Assembly: GCF_002741945.1 (NCBI RefSeq)
Contig: NZ_MDVN01000020.1
Location: forward strand, 62,001 to 126,000
Direction: 5' to 3'
DNA: 64,000 nucleotides
DNA from: Gaetbulibacter sp. 4G1
GTDB lineage: Bacteria > Bacteroidota > Bacteroidia > Flavobacteriales > Flavobacteriaceae
Shown piece after piece: positions 35,315-43,529 of this stretch. The notes under the pieces are model-generated. The model did not search any database, was not told the DNA's origin, and saw nothing but the letters and a program-made list of their open reading frames with translations. Every line of letters starts with the position of its first letter. Positions within the stretch are counted from its first letter, which is position 1. Position numbers and translations under genes: made by a program.

Positions 35315-36226
35315 TTATTCAGATAAAATAATAACATTTCCATTTGATGCTTTTTGATATGTAACTCCCATAGGAGTTAACGTGGTTTGCAAAGCATCAT
35401 TTAAATTGTTATGCTTAAAACTACCTGTAAAGATACGATTAGCATCTATAGTATTCATCTGAAATGTAATAGGATATATATGTGTTAACTCTTCTAAAAC
35501 TTTTGATAAAGGTTGTTCTACAAATTTGGATACACCCGTTTTCCAATCAGGACGTTGCTCAACAAAAGTGTCTTCTTTTATTTCTTTATCCTCAATCTTA
35601 ATTTGCATACCCTTTGTTAGAATATAAGAATCTGGACTAGTTTTATTACTAACAAAGTTTATTTTGCCTTCATAACATTTTAACTCAAAATGAGTTCTAT
35701 CTTTTATATTAAACACTGTCCCCAATACTTCTACTTTTCCTTTTGAAGTATTCACACTAAACCCTTTACTTTTGGTAATCGTAAAATATCCCTCTCCAGT
35801 AAAGTTTACTTCCTTATTTGCTGTCCAAAAGAATCGTTTATGAGATAAACTAGAATTCGCATTTAAGTCAATTACTGAACCATCTTCTAAGGTTACACTC
35901 ATTTTTTCACCTATGCCAGTTGTGTATGTTTTTGAAGCGTTTAAAAACATGCTCAGGCTAACTATAATTATAGCAGCTGCAGTAACAGCATACCATAAGC
36001 GTATAACTTTTGGTTTCTGCTTCTTAGTGTTAATTTTTTGTTTTACAATTTTTAAAGCTGCATCTACGTCAATTATTGGTCCTTCTAATAATTGAGATTC
36101 CCTATTTATAATGCGTAGTTGTTTATAAACATCGGTTTTTTCAAAAGACAAACGTTCCTCTTCAGAAAGTGTTCCTCCTAACCATCTTGCTAAAAAAGTA
36201 TCATCTGTATCGTAGTTTTCAACCAT
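35315..36226 (-). CDS. FecR-family anti-sigma/sigma regulator
   Basis: A 303-residue single-pass membrane protein. The N-terminal cytoplasmic part (DTDDTFLARWLGGTLSEEERLSFEKT) would hold the sigma factor; the membrane helix is at ~80-100 (VIRLWYAVTAAAIIIVSLSMFL). The periplasmic FecR domain follows (TTGIGEKMSVTLEDGSVIDLNANSSLSHKRFF ... GKVEVLGTVFNIKD), and a C-terminal DUF4974-like region ends with ALQTTLTPMGVTYQKASNGNVIILSE. It lies 3 bp upstream of the TonB receptor gene and 48 bp downstream of the sigma gene. Confidence 0.92.
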   Translation of the reverse strand: MVENYDTDDTFLARWLGGTLSEEERLSFEKTDVYKQLRIINRESQLLEGPIIDVDAALKIVKQKINTKKQKPKVIRLWYAVTAAAIIIVSLSMFLNASKTYTTGIGEKMSVTLEDGSVIDLNANSSLSHKRFFWTANKEVNFTGEGYFTITKSKGFSVNTSKGKVEVLGTVFNIKDRTHFELKCYEGKINFVSNKTSPDSYILTKGMQIKIEDKEIKEDTFVEQRPDWKTGVSKFVEQPLSKVLEELTHIYPITFQMNTIDANRIFTGSFKHNNLNDALQTTLTPMGVTYQKASNGNVIILSE

Positions 36227-36273
36227 ATGCGTTCTGTCTTACTAACAAGACAATTAAAAATGTAAACACCCTA

Positions 36274-36795
36274 TTATATTCTAATTTCGCCTCCTAAAGC
36301 ATCTCGTAACTCTCGTAAAGCTTTACTCATTCTACGTTCTATAGCCTTAACCGTTAGTCCTGTTATTTCTGCAATTTCTTTGTATGTTTTTTGCTCAACT
36401 CTACTTAATAAAAACACTTCTCGCTCCTTTACTGATAATTGATTGATAGCGTTTTTAAGTTTACTTCTAAACTCATCAACTTCTATTAAAAATTCTGGAC
36501 TTTCATTATTTGTTTTTTTAACAACTGTTTGTTGATGTTTTAAAACTACTTTTTGATGCTTAACTTCATTTAAAAACAAATTATTACAAGCTTTGTAGAT
36601 ATAGGATTTTGCTTTAGAAAATGAAATAGTAGCACAAAGTTGCCAAAGCTTTACAAATGCATTCTGAACAATATCTTCAGCTTGTTCTAAACTTCCGCAT
36701 TTATAATAAATATACTTAGTCACTGATTCATAATACTTACGAAACAGTTGGTTATAATTTTCCTCCTCACAAATAGATGGTTCTTTTTCTATCAT
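36274..36795 (-). CDS. ECF sigma factor, FecI-like
   Basis: I use the ATG at 36795 (MIEKEPSICEEENYNQLF); a TTG two codons upstream is less likely. The ~173-residue protein has region 2 (LFRKYYESVTKYIYYKCGSLEQAEDIVQNAFVKLWQ) and region 4 (LSVKEREVFLLSRVEQKTYKEIAEITGLTVKAIERRMSKALRELRDAL). It heads the sigma-FecR-TonB receptor operon and should be activated when the receptor binds its ligand. It is divergent from the thioredoxin/ApbE operon. Confidence 0.92.
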   Translation of the reverse strand: MIEKEPSICEEENYNQLFRKYYESVTKYIYYKCGSLEQAEDIVQNAFVKLWQLCATISFSKAKSYIYKACNNLFLNEVKHQKVVLKHQQTVVKKTNNESPEFLIEVDEFRSKLKNAINQLSVKEREVFLLSRVEQKTYKEIAEITGLTVKAIERRMSKALRELRDALGGEIRI

Positions 36796-36854
36796 TATCA
36801 AAACTAAGTAATGAGCCCAAAAGTAGTTAAAGTCTAAAAAAAAATCTAAAAAAA

Positions 36855-36887
36855 TAGGGTGTATTGTTTTTTAGGTGTCTTAGGTGT
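36855..36887 (+). promoter_or_regulatory. Three TAGG(G)TGT direct repeats upstream of the thioredoxin/apbE operon
   Basis: TAGGGTGT (36855-36862), TTAGGTGT (36871-36878) and TTAGGTGT (36880-36887) lie between the divergent sigma gene and the thioredoxin gene, ending 20 bp before its ATG. A mutated copy of the same stretch is preserved near 53063. The conservation and spacing suggest a promoter or operator; the binding factor is unknown. Confidence 0.45.
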
Positions 36888-36907
36888 AAATAAAAAGCAT
36901 ACCTCAA

Positions 36908-37330
36908 ATGAAAAACATGTTTTATTTACTGCTACTTATTAGCTGCACAAGTCTTGCTCAAGAGTGGAAAACAGATTTTGATGAAGCTATATCTTTAGCT
37001 CAAAGTAAAAACCAAAATATCATTTTAGTCTTTTCGGGGTCAGATTGGTGTGCTCCGTGTATAAAATTAGACCATGATATATTTAGCACAAAAGTCTTTC
37101 AAAACTATTCAAAGGAACATTATGTAATGCTTAAAGCTGATTTTCCTAGACGAAAAAAGAATGCTTTATCAAAAGAACAAACCGCACACAATAATTTATT
37201 AGCTGAAAAATATAATAAGAAAGGGTATTTCCCTTTAGTTGTTGTTCTAGATGAAAATGGCGCAGTATTAAAAGAATTAGGATATAAAAAAACGACTCCT
37301 CTAGGCTTTATTGATTTATTAAATAACTAA
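36908..37330 (+). CDS. Secreted thioredoxin-fold protein
   Basis: The 140-residue protein has a signal peptide (MKNMFYLLLLISCTSLAQ) and a thioredoxin-like domain with the redox motif WCAPC (FSGSDWCAPCIKLDHDIF) near residue 47. The cis-Pro loop is in KKGYFPLVVVLDENG. It is a Thioredoxin_7-type periplasmic reductase or oxidase. First gene of an operon with ApbE, a lipoprotein, DUF4266 and DUF3570; it may keep the C-terminal Cys pair of DUF4266 reduced (inference). Confidence 0.88.
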   Translation: MKNMFYLLLLISCTSLAQEWKTDFDEAISLAQSKNQNIILVFSGSDWCAPCIKLDHDIFSTKVFQNYSKEHYVMLKADFPRRKKNALSKEQTAHNNLLAEKYNKKGYFPLVVVLDENGAVLKELGYKKTTPLGFIDLLNN

Positions 37331-37336
37331 TCATTT

Positions 37337-38332
37337 ATGATGTTAAAAAAAATCACATTCTATATGTTTTTCCTTAGTGTATTAGGGATTCATTCACAGG
37401 AAGCATACAAGCGTACTTTAAAGTTAATGGGGAGTCGGTTTGACATTACAGTAGTGTCGTCCACCAAGGATGAGGCCAACAAGTATATAGATTTGGCAAT
37501 AACCGAAATCACCAGAATTGAAAGCCTTATATCATCCTGGGATACTAATTCCCAAACCTCACTTATTAATAAAAATGCTGGAGTAAAACCTGTAAAAGTA
37601 GATTTAGAATTATTTAACCTTATTGAAAGGGCTATTCATATTTCAAAACTTACAGATGGCGCTTTTGATATTAGTTATGCTTCTATGGATCGTATTTGGA
37701 AGTTTGATGGTAGTATGACTAAAATGCCTTCAGAAGAAGAGATTAAAAACTCAGTATCAAAAGTAGGTTACACCAATATTGTTTTAAACAAAGAAGCACA
37801 AACTGTTTTCTTAAAACTGAAAGGTATGAAGATAGGCTTTGGAGCTATCGGGAAAGGCTATGCTGCCGACAAAGCAAAAGTGCTTCTAAAGGACAAAGGC
37901 GTTGTTTCAGGTATTATAAACGCTTCAGGTGATTTGAATTCTTGGGGTAAACAACCGAATGGTGAGGATTGGAATGTTGCTATAAAAAACCCATTAAATA
38001 AAAATAAAGTCTTTGCACTGCTACCTATTTATAATAAAGCTATTGTAACCTCTGGTAATTATGAAAAACGTGTCACTTTTAACGGAAAAACCTATTCTCA
38101 TATTATAGACCCTAGAAGCGGTTATCCTAGTAGTGGTTTAGTAAGTGTGAGTGTTTTTGCCTCTAGTGCAGAATTGGCTGATGCGCTTGCCACCTCCATT
38201 TTTGTAATGGGTAAAGATGTTGGTTTAGACTTTATAAATCAATTAAAATCTATTGACTGCATAATAGTTGACGAACATGGGGAAATACATTATTCGGAAG
38301 GTGTAAACAATAAAAAATCAAAAAATCCATGA
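37337..38332 (+). CDS. apbE: FAD:protein FMN transferase
   Basis: The 331-residue ApbE protein has a Sec signal (MLKKITFYMFFLSVLGIHSQ) without a lipobox. Family motifs are LMGSRFDITVVS, DGAFDISYASMDRIWKFDG, IGFGAIGKGYAADKA, SGDLNSWGKQPNGEDWNVAIKNP, SHIIDPRSGYPSSG and the Mg2+-binding ELADALATSIFVMG. It transfers FMN from FAD onto a Thr or Ser of exported proteins. No FMN_bind, NqrB/C or RnfG protein is encoded nearby, so the target may be the DUF4266 or DUF3570 product of this operon. Its last 4 bases overlap the next gene. Confidence 0.93.
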   Translation: MMLKKITFYMFFLSVLGIHSQEAYKRTLKLMGSRFDITVVSSTKDEANKYIDLAITEITRIESLISSWDTNSQTSLINKNAGVKPVKVDLELFNLIERAIHISKLTDGAFDISYASMDRIWKFDGSMTKMPSEEEIKNSVSKVGYTNIVLNKEAQTVFLKLKGMKIGFGAIGKGYAADKAKVLLKDKGVVSGIINASGDLNSWGKQPNGEDWNVAIKNPLNKNKVFALLPIYNKAIVTSGNYEKRVTFNGKTYSHIIDPRSGYPSSGLVSVSVFASSAELADALATSIFVMGKDVGLDFINQLKSIDCIIVDEHGEIHYSEGVNNKKSKNP

Positions 38333-38811
38333 AAAAATATACTTTCTTTTTACTTGTTATAGGAATGTTCACTTCGTGTAGTAAAGAAAATAATTCCTCA
38401 AATGAATGTGAGACAAAATTAACTTTCAAATACGATTCCCTCAGCGGAGAATGTAAAAACTGTGATGGAGAAATCGGCTTCAATGTTTTTAATTTGGATC
38501 AAATTAGGACGACAAAAAATGCCGAGTGTATGAAGTTCCCTGAAATGCACTTAGTTTTTATCCTTGACACGATGAATATCGAAGACTTTGGCGAATATGA
38601 TTATAATGAAATTAAAGAGTATAATTTCAAAGGCGCAAATTTAAATTCTACAGGTTTATATTTTAACTCATTAATCAAGTGTGATTTTGAAGGGACAAAA
38701 ATGGCTAAAATGGATGCAGGTTATGCTGTAATTAATGGTAAAATAGATAATTATACAGAATTTCTAGAAGGATGTCCTATTGAAAGCGATTCAATTAACT
38801 GTCTCAAGTAA
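38329..38811 (+). CDS. Cys-rich lipoprotein of unknown family
   Basis: A 160-residue lipoprotein (MKKYTFFLLVIGMFTSCSKEN) starting inside the apbE stop (ATGA overlap). It has eight or so Cys residues outside the lipobox, including SGECKNCDGE, and a stretch resembling a short pentapeptide-like solenoid (YNFKGANLNSTGLYFNSLIKCDFEGTKM). I do not recognise the family. It is an extra gene inserted in the otherwise familiar ApbE-DUF4266-DUF3570 order. A 13-bp inverted repeat follows it. Confidence 0.6.
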   Translation: MKKYTFFLLVIGMFTSCSKENNSSNECETKLTFKYDSLSGECKNCDGEIGFNVFNLDQIRTTKNAECMKFPEMHLVFILDTMNIEDFGEYDYNEIKEYNFKGANLNSTGLYFNSLIKCDFEGTKMAKMDAGYAVINGKIDNYTEFLEGCPIESDSINCLK

Positions 38812-38831
38812 ATACTGTTTACAATAAGATA

Positions 38832-38870
38832 TAAGAATAGTAAGTGCATTTTAATCCCTTACTATTCTTA
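38832..38870. repeat. Perfect 13-bp inverted repeat downstream of the lipoprotein gene
   Basis: TAAGAATAGTAAG (38832-38844) and its exact complement (38858-38870) flank a 13-nt loop. There is no U-run, so it is more likely an mRNA-processing or stabilising hairpin than a terminator. It separates the lipoprotein gene from DUF4266. Confidence 0.55.
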
Positions 38871-38911
38871 CACAAACTGGTGTACAATCTAAAAATAATA
38901 AAACATAACAA

Positions 38912-39121
38912 ATGAAGAAAATTGCAATAGCACTAATAATATTGGCAAGTTTAAGTTCTTGTGTCGCTGTAAAAGAATACGAAAAGGTGAATATAAACGA
39001 TCAAGACATGAAGCTTTCCTCTATGTCTATAGAACGTTTTGAAACTAATTTTCAAGTGTATCGCGAAGCAGCATCTGGAGCAAATGGAGGTAAAACTGGT
39101 GGTGGTTGTGGTTGTAATTAA
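38912..39121 (+). CDS. DUF4266 lipoprotein with Gly/Cys tail
   Basis: The 69-residue precursor has a lipoprotein signal (MKKIAIALIILASLSSCVAV), then KEYEKVNINDQDMKLSSMSIERFETNFQVYREAASGANGGKTGGGCGCN. The ending GGGCGCN with the preceding EAASGANGG is the hallmark of DUF4266. The family regularly occurs beside ApbE and DUF3570. The AASGA segment faintly recalls ApbE flavinylation sites (S/T-G-A-T/S), so this tiny lipoprotein could be the flavin carrier; this is a hypothesis. A hairpin terminator follows. Confidence 0.88.
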   Translation: MKKIAIALIILASLSSCVAVKEYEKVNINDQDMKLSSMSIERFETNFQVYREAASGANGGKTGGGCGCN

Positions 39122-39150
39122 TTTCTGTTAAAACAATGCCCTAAATCTAG

Positions 39151-39173
39151 CTCACTATTTATAGTGAGTTTTT
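39151..39173 (+). terminator. Intrinsic terminator/attenuator between DUF4266 and DUF3570 genes
   Basis: CTCACTAT and ATAGTGAG form an 8-bp stem with a 2-nt loop, followed by TTTTT. Partial termination here would give more DUF4266 than DUF3570 mRNA. Confidence 0.65.
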
Positions 39174-39190
39174 AAATAATAAACATTTAC

Positions 39191-40666
39191 ATGAAATATA
39201 ATATTCTAACAGTAATCTTTTTTTGTACGTTTTTTGGGTTTTCTCAAACTAAACAAAGAGATACTTTAAACGCATACAAAAAAAGAGTTTTAGAAACCAC
39301 TGAAGTTGATTTTTTAATGAGTTATTACAAGCAAGAAGGTAATCATGCCTCTGTAACTGGAGGTGTTGGTAATGAAGAGTTAACAGATGTTACACCTACT
39401 TTTGTAGTTGCTATCCCTTTGAATGCAGATGATATATTAACTATTGATGCAGGTATCTCTACATATACATCGGCATCATCGAGTAATTTAGACCCTTTTG
39501 ATTCTAGTGGTGCTTCAAATGGTAATTATGATGATGACGATGATGACAACAGTAATAGTGGAAATAATAACCAAACCTCTAATGTTACAGGTAGCCCTTG
39601 GGTGGCTTCTTCAGGCGCATCAGCTCAGGATACTTGGGGCAGTATTAATGTAGGTTATAGCCATAGTTCTGATGATAGAAATACCATTTGGACTACTAAT
39701 GCAGGTTTTGCTACAGAATATGATTATACATCCATTGGTTTTGGAGGTGGTTTAACCAAGCTTTTCAATGAGAAAAACACAGAAATAGGCATAAAAGCTC
39801 AAGTGTATTTAGATACATGGAGTCCAAAATACCCAACAGAGTTAGATTCTTACATAGAAGCTGGTGAAAATTTAAATAACGGATTTTTTAATGGGATAGA
39901 CATTCTAAATCAAGATGGTAATATTATTGATAAAAATTCTGCTACAGTTTGGTCTCCTTTCAATACGACGCTTATACAAGATAAATCTAGAAACTCTTAT
40001 TCGATTTCCTTTAGTTTTTCTCAAATATTAAGTAAAAATGCACAGTTCTCTGTATTCTTTGATGTAGTGCAACAAAAAGGATGGCTGGCAAACCCAATGC
40101 AACGTGTATATTTTGGAGATCGTGACAATTATTACATTGGTAATGCCGCTAGTATATCCAATTATACTTCTTCAACTAATAGAGATGTATTTCACTTAGC
40201 AGATGACATTGAACGCTTACCAAATTCCAGATTTAAAATTCCAATAGGCGCTCGTTTTAATTACTACATTAATGAAACAGTATCCTTACGTACCTACTAT
40301 CGTTATTATTTTGATGATTGGGGCGTTAATTCTCATACGTTTAGTTTAGAATTACCTATAAAATTAAGCACAGGTAAATTCACACTATACCCAACATATC
40401 GCTTTTATAATCAAACAGCTGCTGATTATTTTGCGCCTTATGAAGCACATGTTTCAACATCAGAGTTTTATACATCAGATTACGATTTATCCAAGTTTAA
40501 TAGCAGTCAATATGGCTTAGGATTGAGATATACCGACATATTCACAAAGTTTAAAATTTTCAATTTCGGTCTTAAGTCATTTGATGTAAAATATAGTATG
40601 TATGATAGAAGTGATGGACTAAAAGCTAGTATTATATCCACAGGATTTAAGTTTGTATTAGATTAA
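39191..40666 (+). CDS. DUF3570 outer-membrane beta-barrel protein
   Basis: The 491-residue protein has a signal peptide (MKYNILTVIFFCTFFGFSQ) and amphipathic strands throughout, with the low-complexity Asp/Asn-rich loop YDDDDDDNSNSGNNNQ near residue 113 that is usual in DUF3570. YYRYYFDDWGVNSHTFSLELPIKLS and the final LKASIISTGFKFVLD fit an outer-membrane barrel. Function unknown; it is the constant companion of DUF4266 and ApbE. A truncated relic of the same gene lies at 53141-53250. Confidence 0.9.
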   Translation: MKYNILTVIFFCTFFGFSQTKQRDTLNAYKKRVLETTEVDFLMSYYKQEGNHASVTGGVGNEELTDVTPTFVVAIPLNADDILTIDAGISTYTSASSSNLDPFDSSGASNGNYDDDDDDNSNSGNNNQTSNVTGSPWVASSGASAQDTWGSINVGYSHSSDDRNTIWTTNAGFATEYDYTSIGFGGGLTKLFNEKNTEIGIKAQVYLDTWSPKYPTELDSYIEAGENLNNGFFNGIDILNQDGNIIDKNSATVWSPFNTTLIQDKSRNSYSISFSFSQILSKNAQFSVFFDVVQQKGWLANPMQRVYFGDRDNYYIGNAASISNYTSSTNRDVFHLADDIERLPNSRFKIPIGARFNYYINETVSLRTYYRYYFDDWGVNSHTFSLELPIKLSTGKFTLYPTYRFYNQTAADYFAPYEAHVSTSEFYTSDYDLSKFNSSQYGLGLRYTDIFTKFKIFNFGLKSFDVKYSMYDRSDGLKASIISTGFKFVLD

Positions 40667-40675
40667 ATTAGTATT

Positions 40676-40693
40676 GTATACTTTTTTGTATAC
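40676..40693. promoter_or_regulatory. Operator candidate site 1, GTATAC-N6-GTATAC
   Basis: Two GTATAC half-sites separated by TTTTTT end 62 bp before the TPR regulator start. The second half overlaps a TTTG that could be the -33 element, with TATTTTG (40707-40713) 18 bp beyond. It suggests autoregulation. The same layout recurs at 42646, 43061, 43596 and 47924. Confidence 0.6.
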
Positions 40694-40754
40694 TTTTTTC
40701 AACTGATATTTTGTAGTATTTTAATGAGATAAGATAGTTTTACATAATTTACAA

Positions 40755-42611
40755 ATGTTAATAATAGCTCGATTTTTTGTCTGTGTTTTTACAATGCTTT
40801 TTTGCATAAATCTTACTTATGCACAAACTAAAAGCGACGTTCTTATTAAACAGCTGGAGAACACTCCAGACAAATCTCAATATTTAAAAATACTGGATAC
40901 TTTAACCAAAGAGCTCATAAGACATAATAATCCGCAGCAAGTAAAATATCTAAATGAATATGTTTCTTTATCAAAGGCTCTTGGGGATTATGATGCTGCT
41001 GCCAGCAAATCTAGATTTATAATCCAGCAGCATATCTTTAAAGGAGACAATAAAAAGGCTTTTACTTTAATAGATAGCATGCTTTCTTACAAGAGAAAAT
41101 TTACCAACCCCAATTCAGAAGCACATTTATTATTAAAACGTGGCGGAGTACATTATGCTGAATTAGATTATACTTCAGCTATTAAAGATTATAAAGCATC
41201 TATTCCTCTATTTCTTGAATCTAAAGATTCTATTTATGTAGCAGATGCTTATTATTTCTTGGCTGGTTCATATTCAAATAATGGAGAGTTTGTAGATGCT
41301 GTTCTGAGTTTTGAAAATGCTTATAAACTCTATTTCGAACTAAAGGATTTTGATTATATTTTCCATGTAGGTTATGGCTTAATATTGCTATATGATCAGA
41401 ATGGACTTGAAGAAGAGGCTCAAAAAAAGCGAGATGAGCTTATGGCGATTAGTATAGAAAAGGATGACTGTGTTGAAACAGGTCTATTACATATTAATTA
41501 TGCTACTTCTTTATTAAAGCGTGATAAGCTTTCAAGCTGTTATAAATTTATGGAGCTAGCTCGGGAAGAGATAGAACCATGTCCTGTAGAAGACGATTAT
41601 TATGCGCAGGGAAATCCATTACTTTTAGAAAACTTGTATTGTCTATATCATATTAAGCTTGGGAATCTAGAAAAAGCAAAAACCTATCTAGACAAAGCTA
41701 TTTTTTTAGAAAATAAATTAGGGCACAATGTCTATAGAATGAAATTATACTTCACTAAAGCAAAGTATTATCAAATGATTGGCGACTTTGATAAAGCCTT
41801 AAACATAGCTTTGGAGTATAAAAACCAGATAAGTAATGATAATAACCATAACCGTATTGAAATAGAAAAACTTTTAGGAGAACTCTACAGGTCTAATAAT
41901 GATTTCAAGAGAGCAGACAAGCAAATGCAGTTATATACAAAGCTTAAAGATTCTATTTACAAAGCTTCTACTGCTAATTCATTTGCCTACCATCAGGCAC
42001 GTTTTGAAGCTAAAGAAAAAGGAAAAAAGGTTCTTGAGTTAATGGCTGATAATGCAGAAGCTAGCCAAAAACACAAAACACTTTGGGTGTTATTCTTTTC
42101 GTTATTAGGTATAGCTATAACTGCCGTTTTTGTTATATGGTTAAAAAGTAAACTGGTGTGTAATAGACTAAAAACAATCATTAGTCATAAGCAAACAATA
42201 CTTACAGAGTTCACATCTCAAATGCTTAATAAAAATGAAGAGCAAAAATTACTATCAGGAGGGTTAGAGCAATTGAAAAAAGAAGTGGAAAAAGAAGAAG
42301 GAACTGTTGATATTAAGCAAATGGAAAGCTTATTGTCGTCAAAAATTTTAACTCAAGATGATTGGAAATGCTTTAAGCACAGGTTTACATCAATGTTTCC
42401 TGATTTTTTTATAAAACTAAAGACTAAAAATATATTATTGACTGACTCAGAAACGCGATTATTAGCTCTAGAACATCTAAAACTAACTAATGATGAGATT
42501 GCAAAAATGCTGGGTATTTCAACCCGTAGTGTTATTACAAGTCGTTATAGACTTCGCAGAAAAATGGATATCCCTAAAGGAGTTTCTGTCTTAGAGTATC
42601 TAGAGCTTTAA
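40755..42611 (+). CDS. Membrane-anchored TPR regulator with C-terminal LuxR-like HTH
   Basis: The 618-residue protein has an N-terminal signal or signal-anchor (MLIIARFFVCVFTMLFCINLTYAQ) and a periplasmic array of TPR-like helices (~25-430; for example LKRGGVHYAELDYTSAIKDYKASIPLF). A membrane helix follows at ~440-462 (LWVLFFSLLGIAITAVFVIWL), then a coiled linker, and a C-terminal HTH of the LuxR type (LLTDSETRLLALEHLKLTNDEIAKMLGISTRSVITSRYRLRRKM). This is a flavobacterial one-component regulator that could sense an envelope signal and bind DNA from the membrane. Repeats of GTATAC-N6-GTATAC upstream of it and of the following gene pairs are its probable operators. Confidence 0.82.
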   Translation: MLIIARFFVCVFTMLFCINLTYAQTKSDVLIKQLENTPDKSQYLKILDTLTKELIRHNNPQQVKYLNEYVSLSKALGDYDAAASKSRFIIQQHIFKGDNKKAFTLIDSMLSYKRKFTNPNSEAHLLLKRGGVHYAELDYTSAIKDYKASIPLFLESKDSIYVADAYYFLAGSYSNNGEFVDAVLSFENAYKLYFELKDFDYIFHVGYGLILLYDQNGLEEEAQKKRDELMAISIEKDDCVETGLLHINYATSLLKRDKLSSCYKFMELAREEIEPCPVEDDYYAQGNPLLLENLYCLYHIKLGNLEKAKTYLDKAIFLENKLGHNVYRMKLYFTKAKYYQMIGDFDKALNIALEYKNQISNDNNHNRIEIEKLLGELYRSNNDFKRADKQMQLYTKLKDSIYKASTANSFAYHQARFEAKEKGKKVLELMADNAEASQKHKTLWVLFFSLLGIAITAVFVIWLKSKLVCNRLKTIISHKQTILTEFTSQMLNKNEEQKLLSGGLEQLKKEVEKEEGTVDIKQMESLLSSKILTQDDWKCFKHRFTSMFPDFFIKLKTKNILLTDSETRLLALEHLKLTNDEIAKMLGISTRSVITSRYRLRRKMDIPKGVSVLEYLEL

Positions 42612-42645
42612 TTGTGTGATGTCAATAAATCGTTTTACGAATTTT

Positions 42646-42663
42646 GAGTACTATTTTGTATAC
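42646..42663. promoter_or_regulatory. Operator candidate site 2, GAGTAC-N6-GTATAC
   Basis: A slightly degenerate copy of the tandem half-site pair lies 35 bp after the regulator stop. A TATATTTG promoter element (42696-42703) and a strong terminator (42777-42807) follow, but no gene lies between them, so it may drive a short RNA or be a relic. Confidence 0.4.
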
Positions 42664-42776
42664 TTCTTATTAACAACATACTGCTTCAAAACTAATATAT
42701 TTGACAATTAAGGTTTTTTGATTAATAGTAAAGGTTGGTAATATAACATAGGTAATTACATATCAACTTTACACTA

Positions 42777-42807
42777 AACTTCCCGATTGCTATCGGGAAG
42801 TTTTTTT
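42777..42807 (+). terminator. Intrinsic terminator downstream of the regulator
   Basis: An 11-bp stem (AACTTCCCGAT and complement) with a 4-nt loop is followed by seven T. From here to 43178 I see no gene. Confidence 0.9.
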
Positions 42808-43060
42808 ATGAAATCAATTAAAGCCCATGAAAATTGACAATGAATCCATTTATTTCTTGTCTTGAAGATGATTTTTTTAAAGTTTGAAACAATAAAATAT
42901 AGATTAAACCTGTGTAACATTTTAAGCAAAGCAGAAGTTCCTATCTCACATTTTTAAATCCTTTTTAAGGATTAAAAACTCTCCATATACATACTTTTTC
43001 ACTAAAACCAATAAATGATATTTAGTAAACAACTGAAAATCATATTTATAATATTCTATT

Positions 43061-43078
43061 GTATACTTTTTTGTATAC
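43061..43078. promoter_or_regulatory. Operator candidate site 3, GTATAC-N6-GTATAC
   Basis: This site is identical to site 1 over ATTGTATACTTTTTTGTATA and ends 101 bp upstream of the pseudogene start at 43179. Its survival next to a dead gene suggests recent decay. Confidence 0.55.
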
Positions 43079-43178
43079 CCAAAATATAGCAAAAAATCGT
43101 TTAAATGCTTCATTTTTGAGATGAAATACGTTGATCAACGCGTTTTTGATATTTAAAATAAACTAATCGAGCCCCATC

Positions 43179-43507
43179 ATGAAAAAAAATTACACAACCT
43201 CAAATAAGAAAAGAATCTATTATTTTTTATGGGTATTCTTTTTAGGCTATACAACAATGTTTGCCCAAACCTACCTAGAGGAAGAACCGACCAACACACT
43301 GGCGGATATTGCTGAAACGGACAAGTACAGAATACCGATTTAAGTGGAGTATGTCCAGTCTTGGGTCAAAGCTAATACTCAGCTGGAGATTTTGATATGA
43401 ATAGTCAGGTACAAAATACTGATATCAATAACTTATTAAACCCTAACACAGGAAAATGCAAACAGTTTGCTAAACAAAATCTAAGAGCAAAACTTAAAAA
43501 ATTATAA
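43179..43507 (+). pseudogene. Pseudogene of a dockerin-tailed secreted protein
   Basis: The start and a signal peptide are kept (MKKNYTTSNKKRIYYFLWVFF...TMFAQ), plus ~20 mature residues (TYLEEEPTNTLADIAETD). At about 43317 the sequence jumps into the C-terminal dockerin-like repeat shared with 43701 and 48026. The fusion is out of frame, so translation stops at 43343. In the original frame there is also a nonsense codon (TAA in place of Gln after GQS). The DNA still spells VQNTDLSGV, DFDMNSQVQNTDINNLLNPNTG and a terminal NLRAKLKK. A large internal deletion, probably thousands of bases, removed the domains between. Confidence 0.8.
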
Positions 43508-43529
43508 ATAACCCCAAAATACAAAAACA

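Noticed and set aside
43129-43140. 12-bp palindrome CGTTGATCAACG
   Set aside because: It is close to the pseudogene start but does not recur at the other gene pairs, so I could not support an operator.
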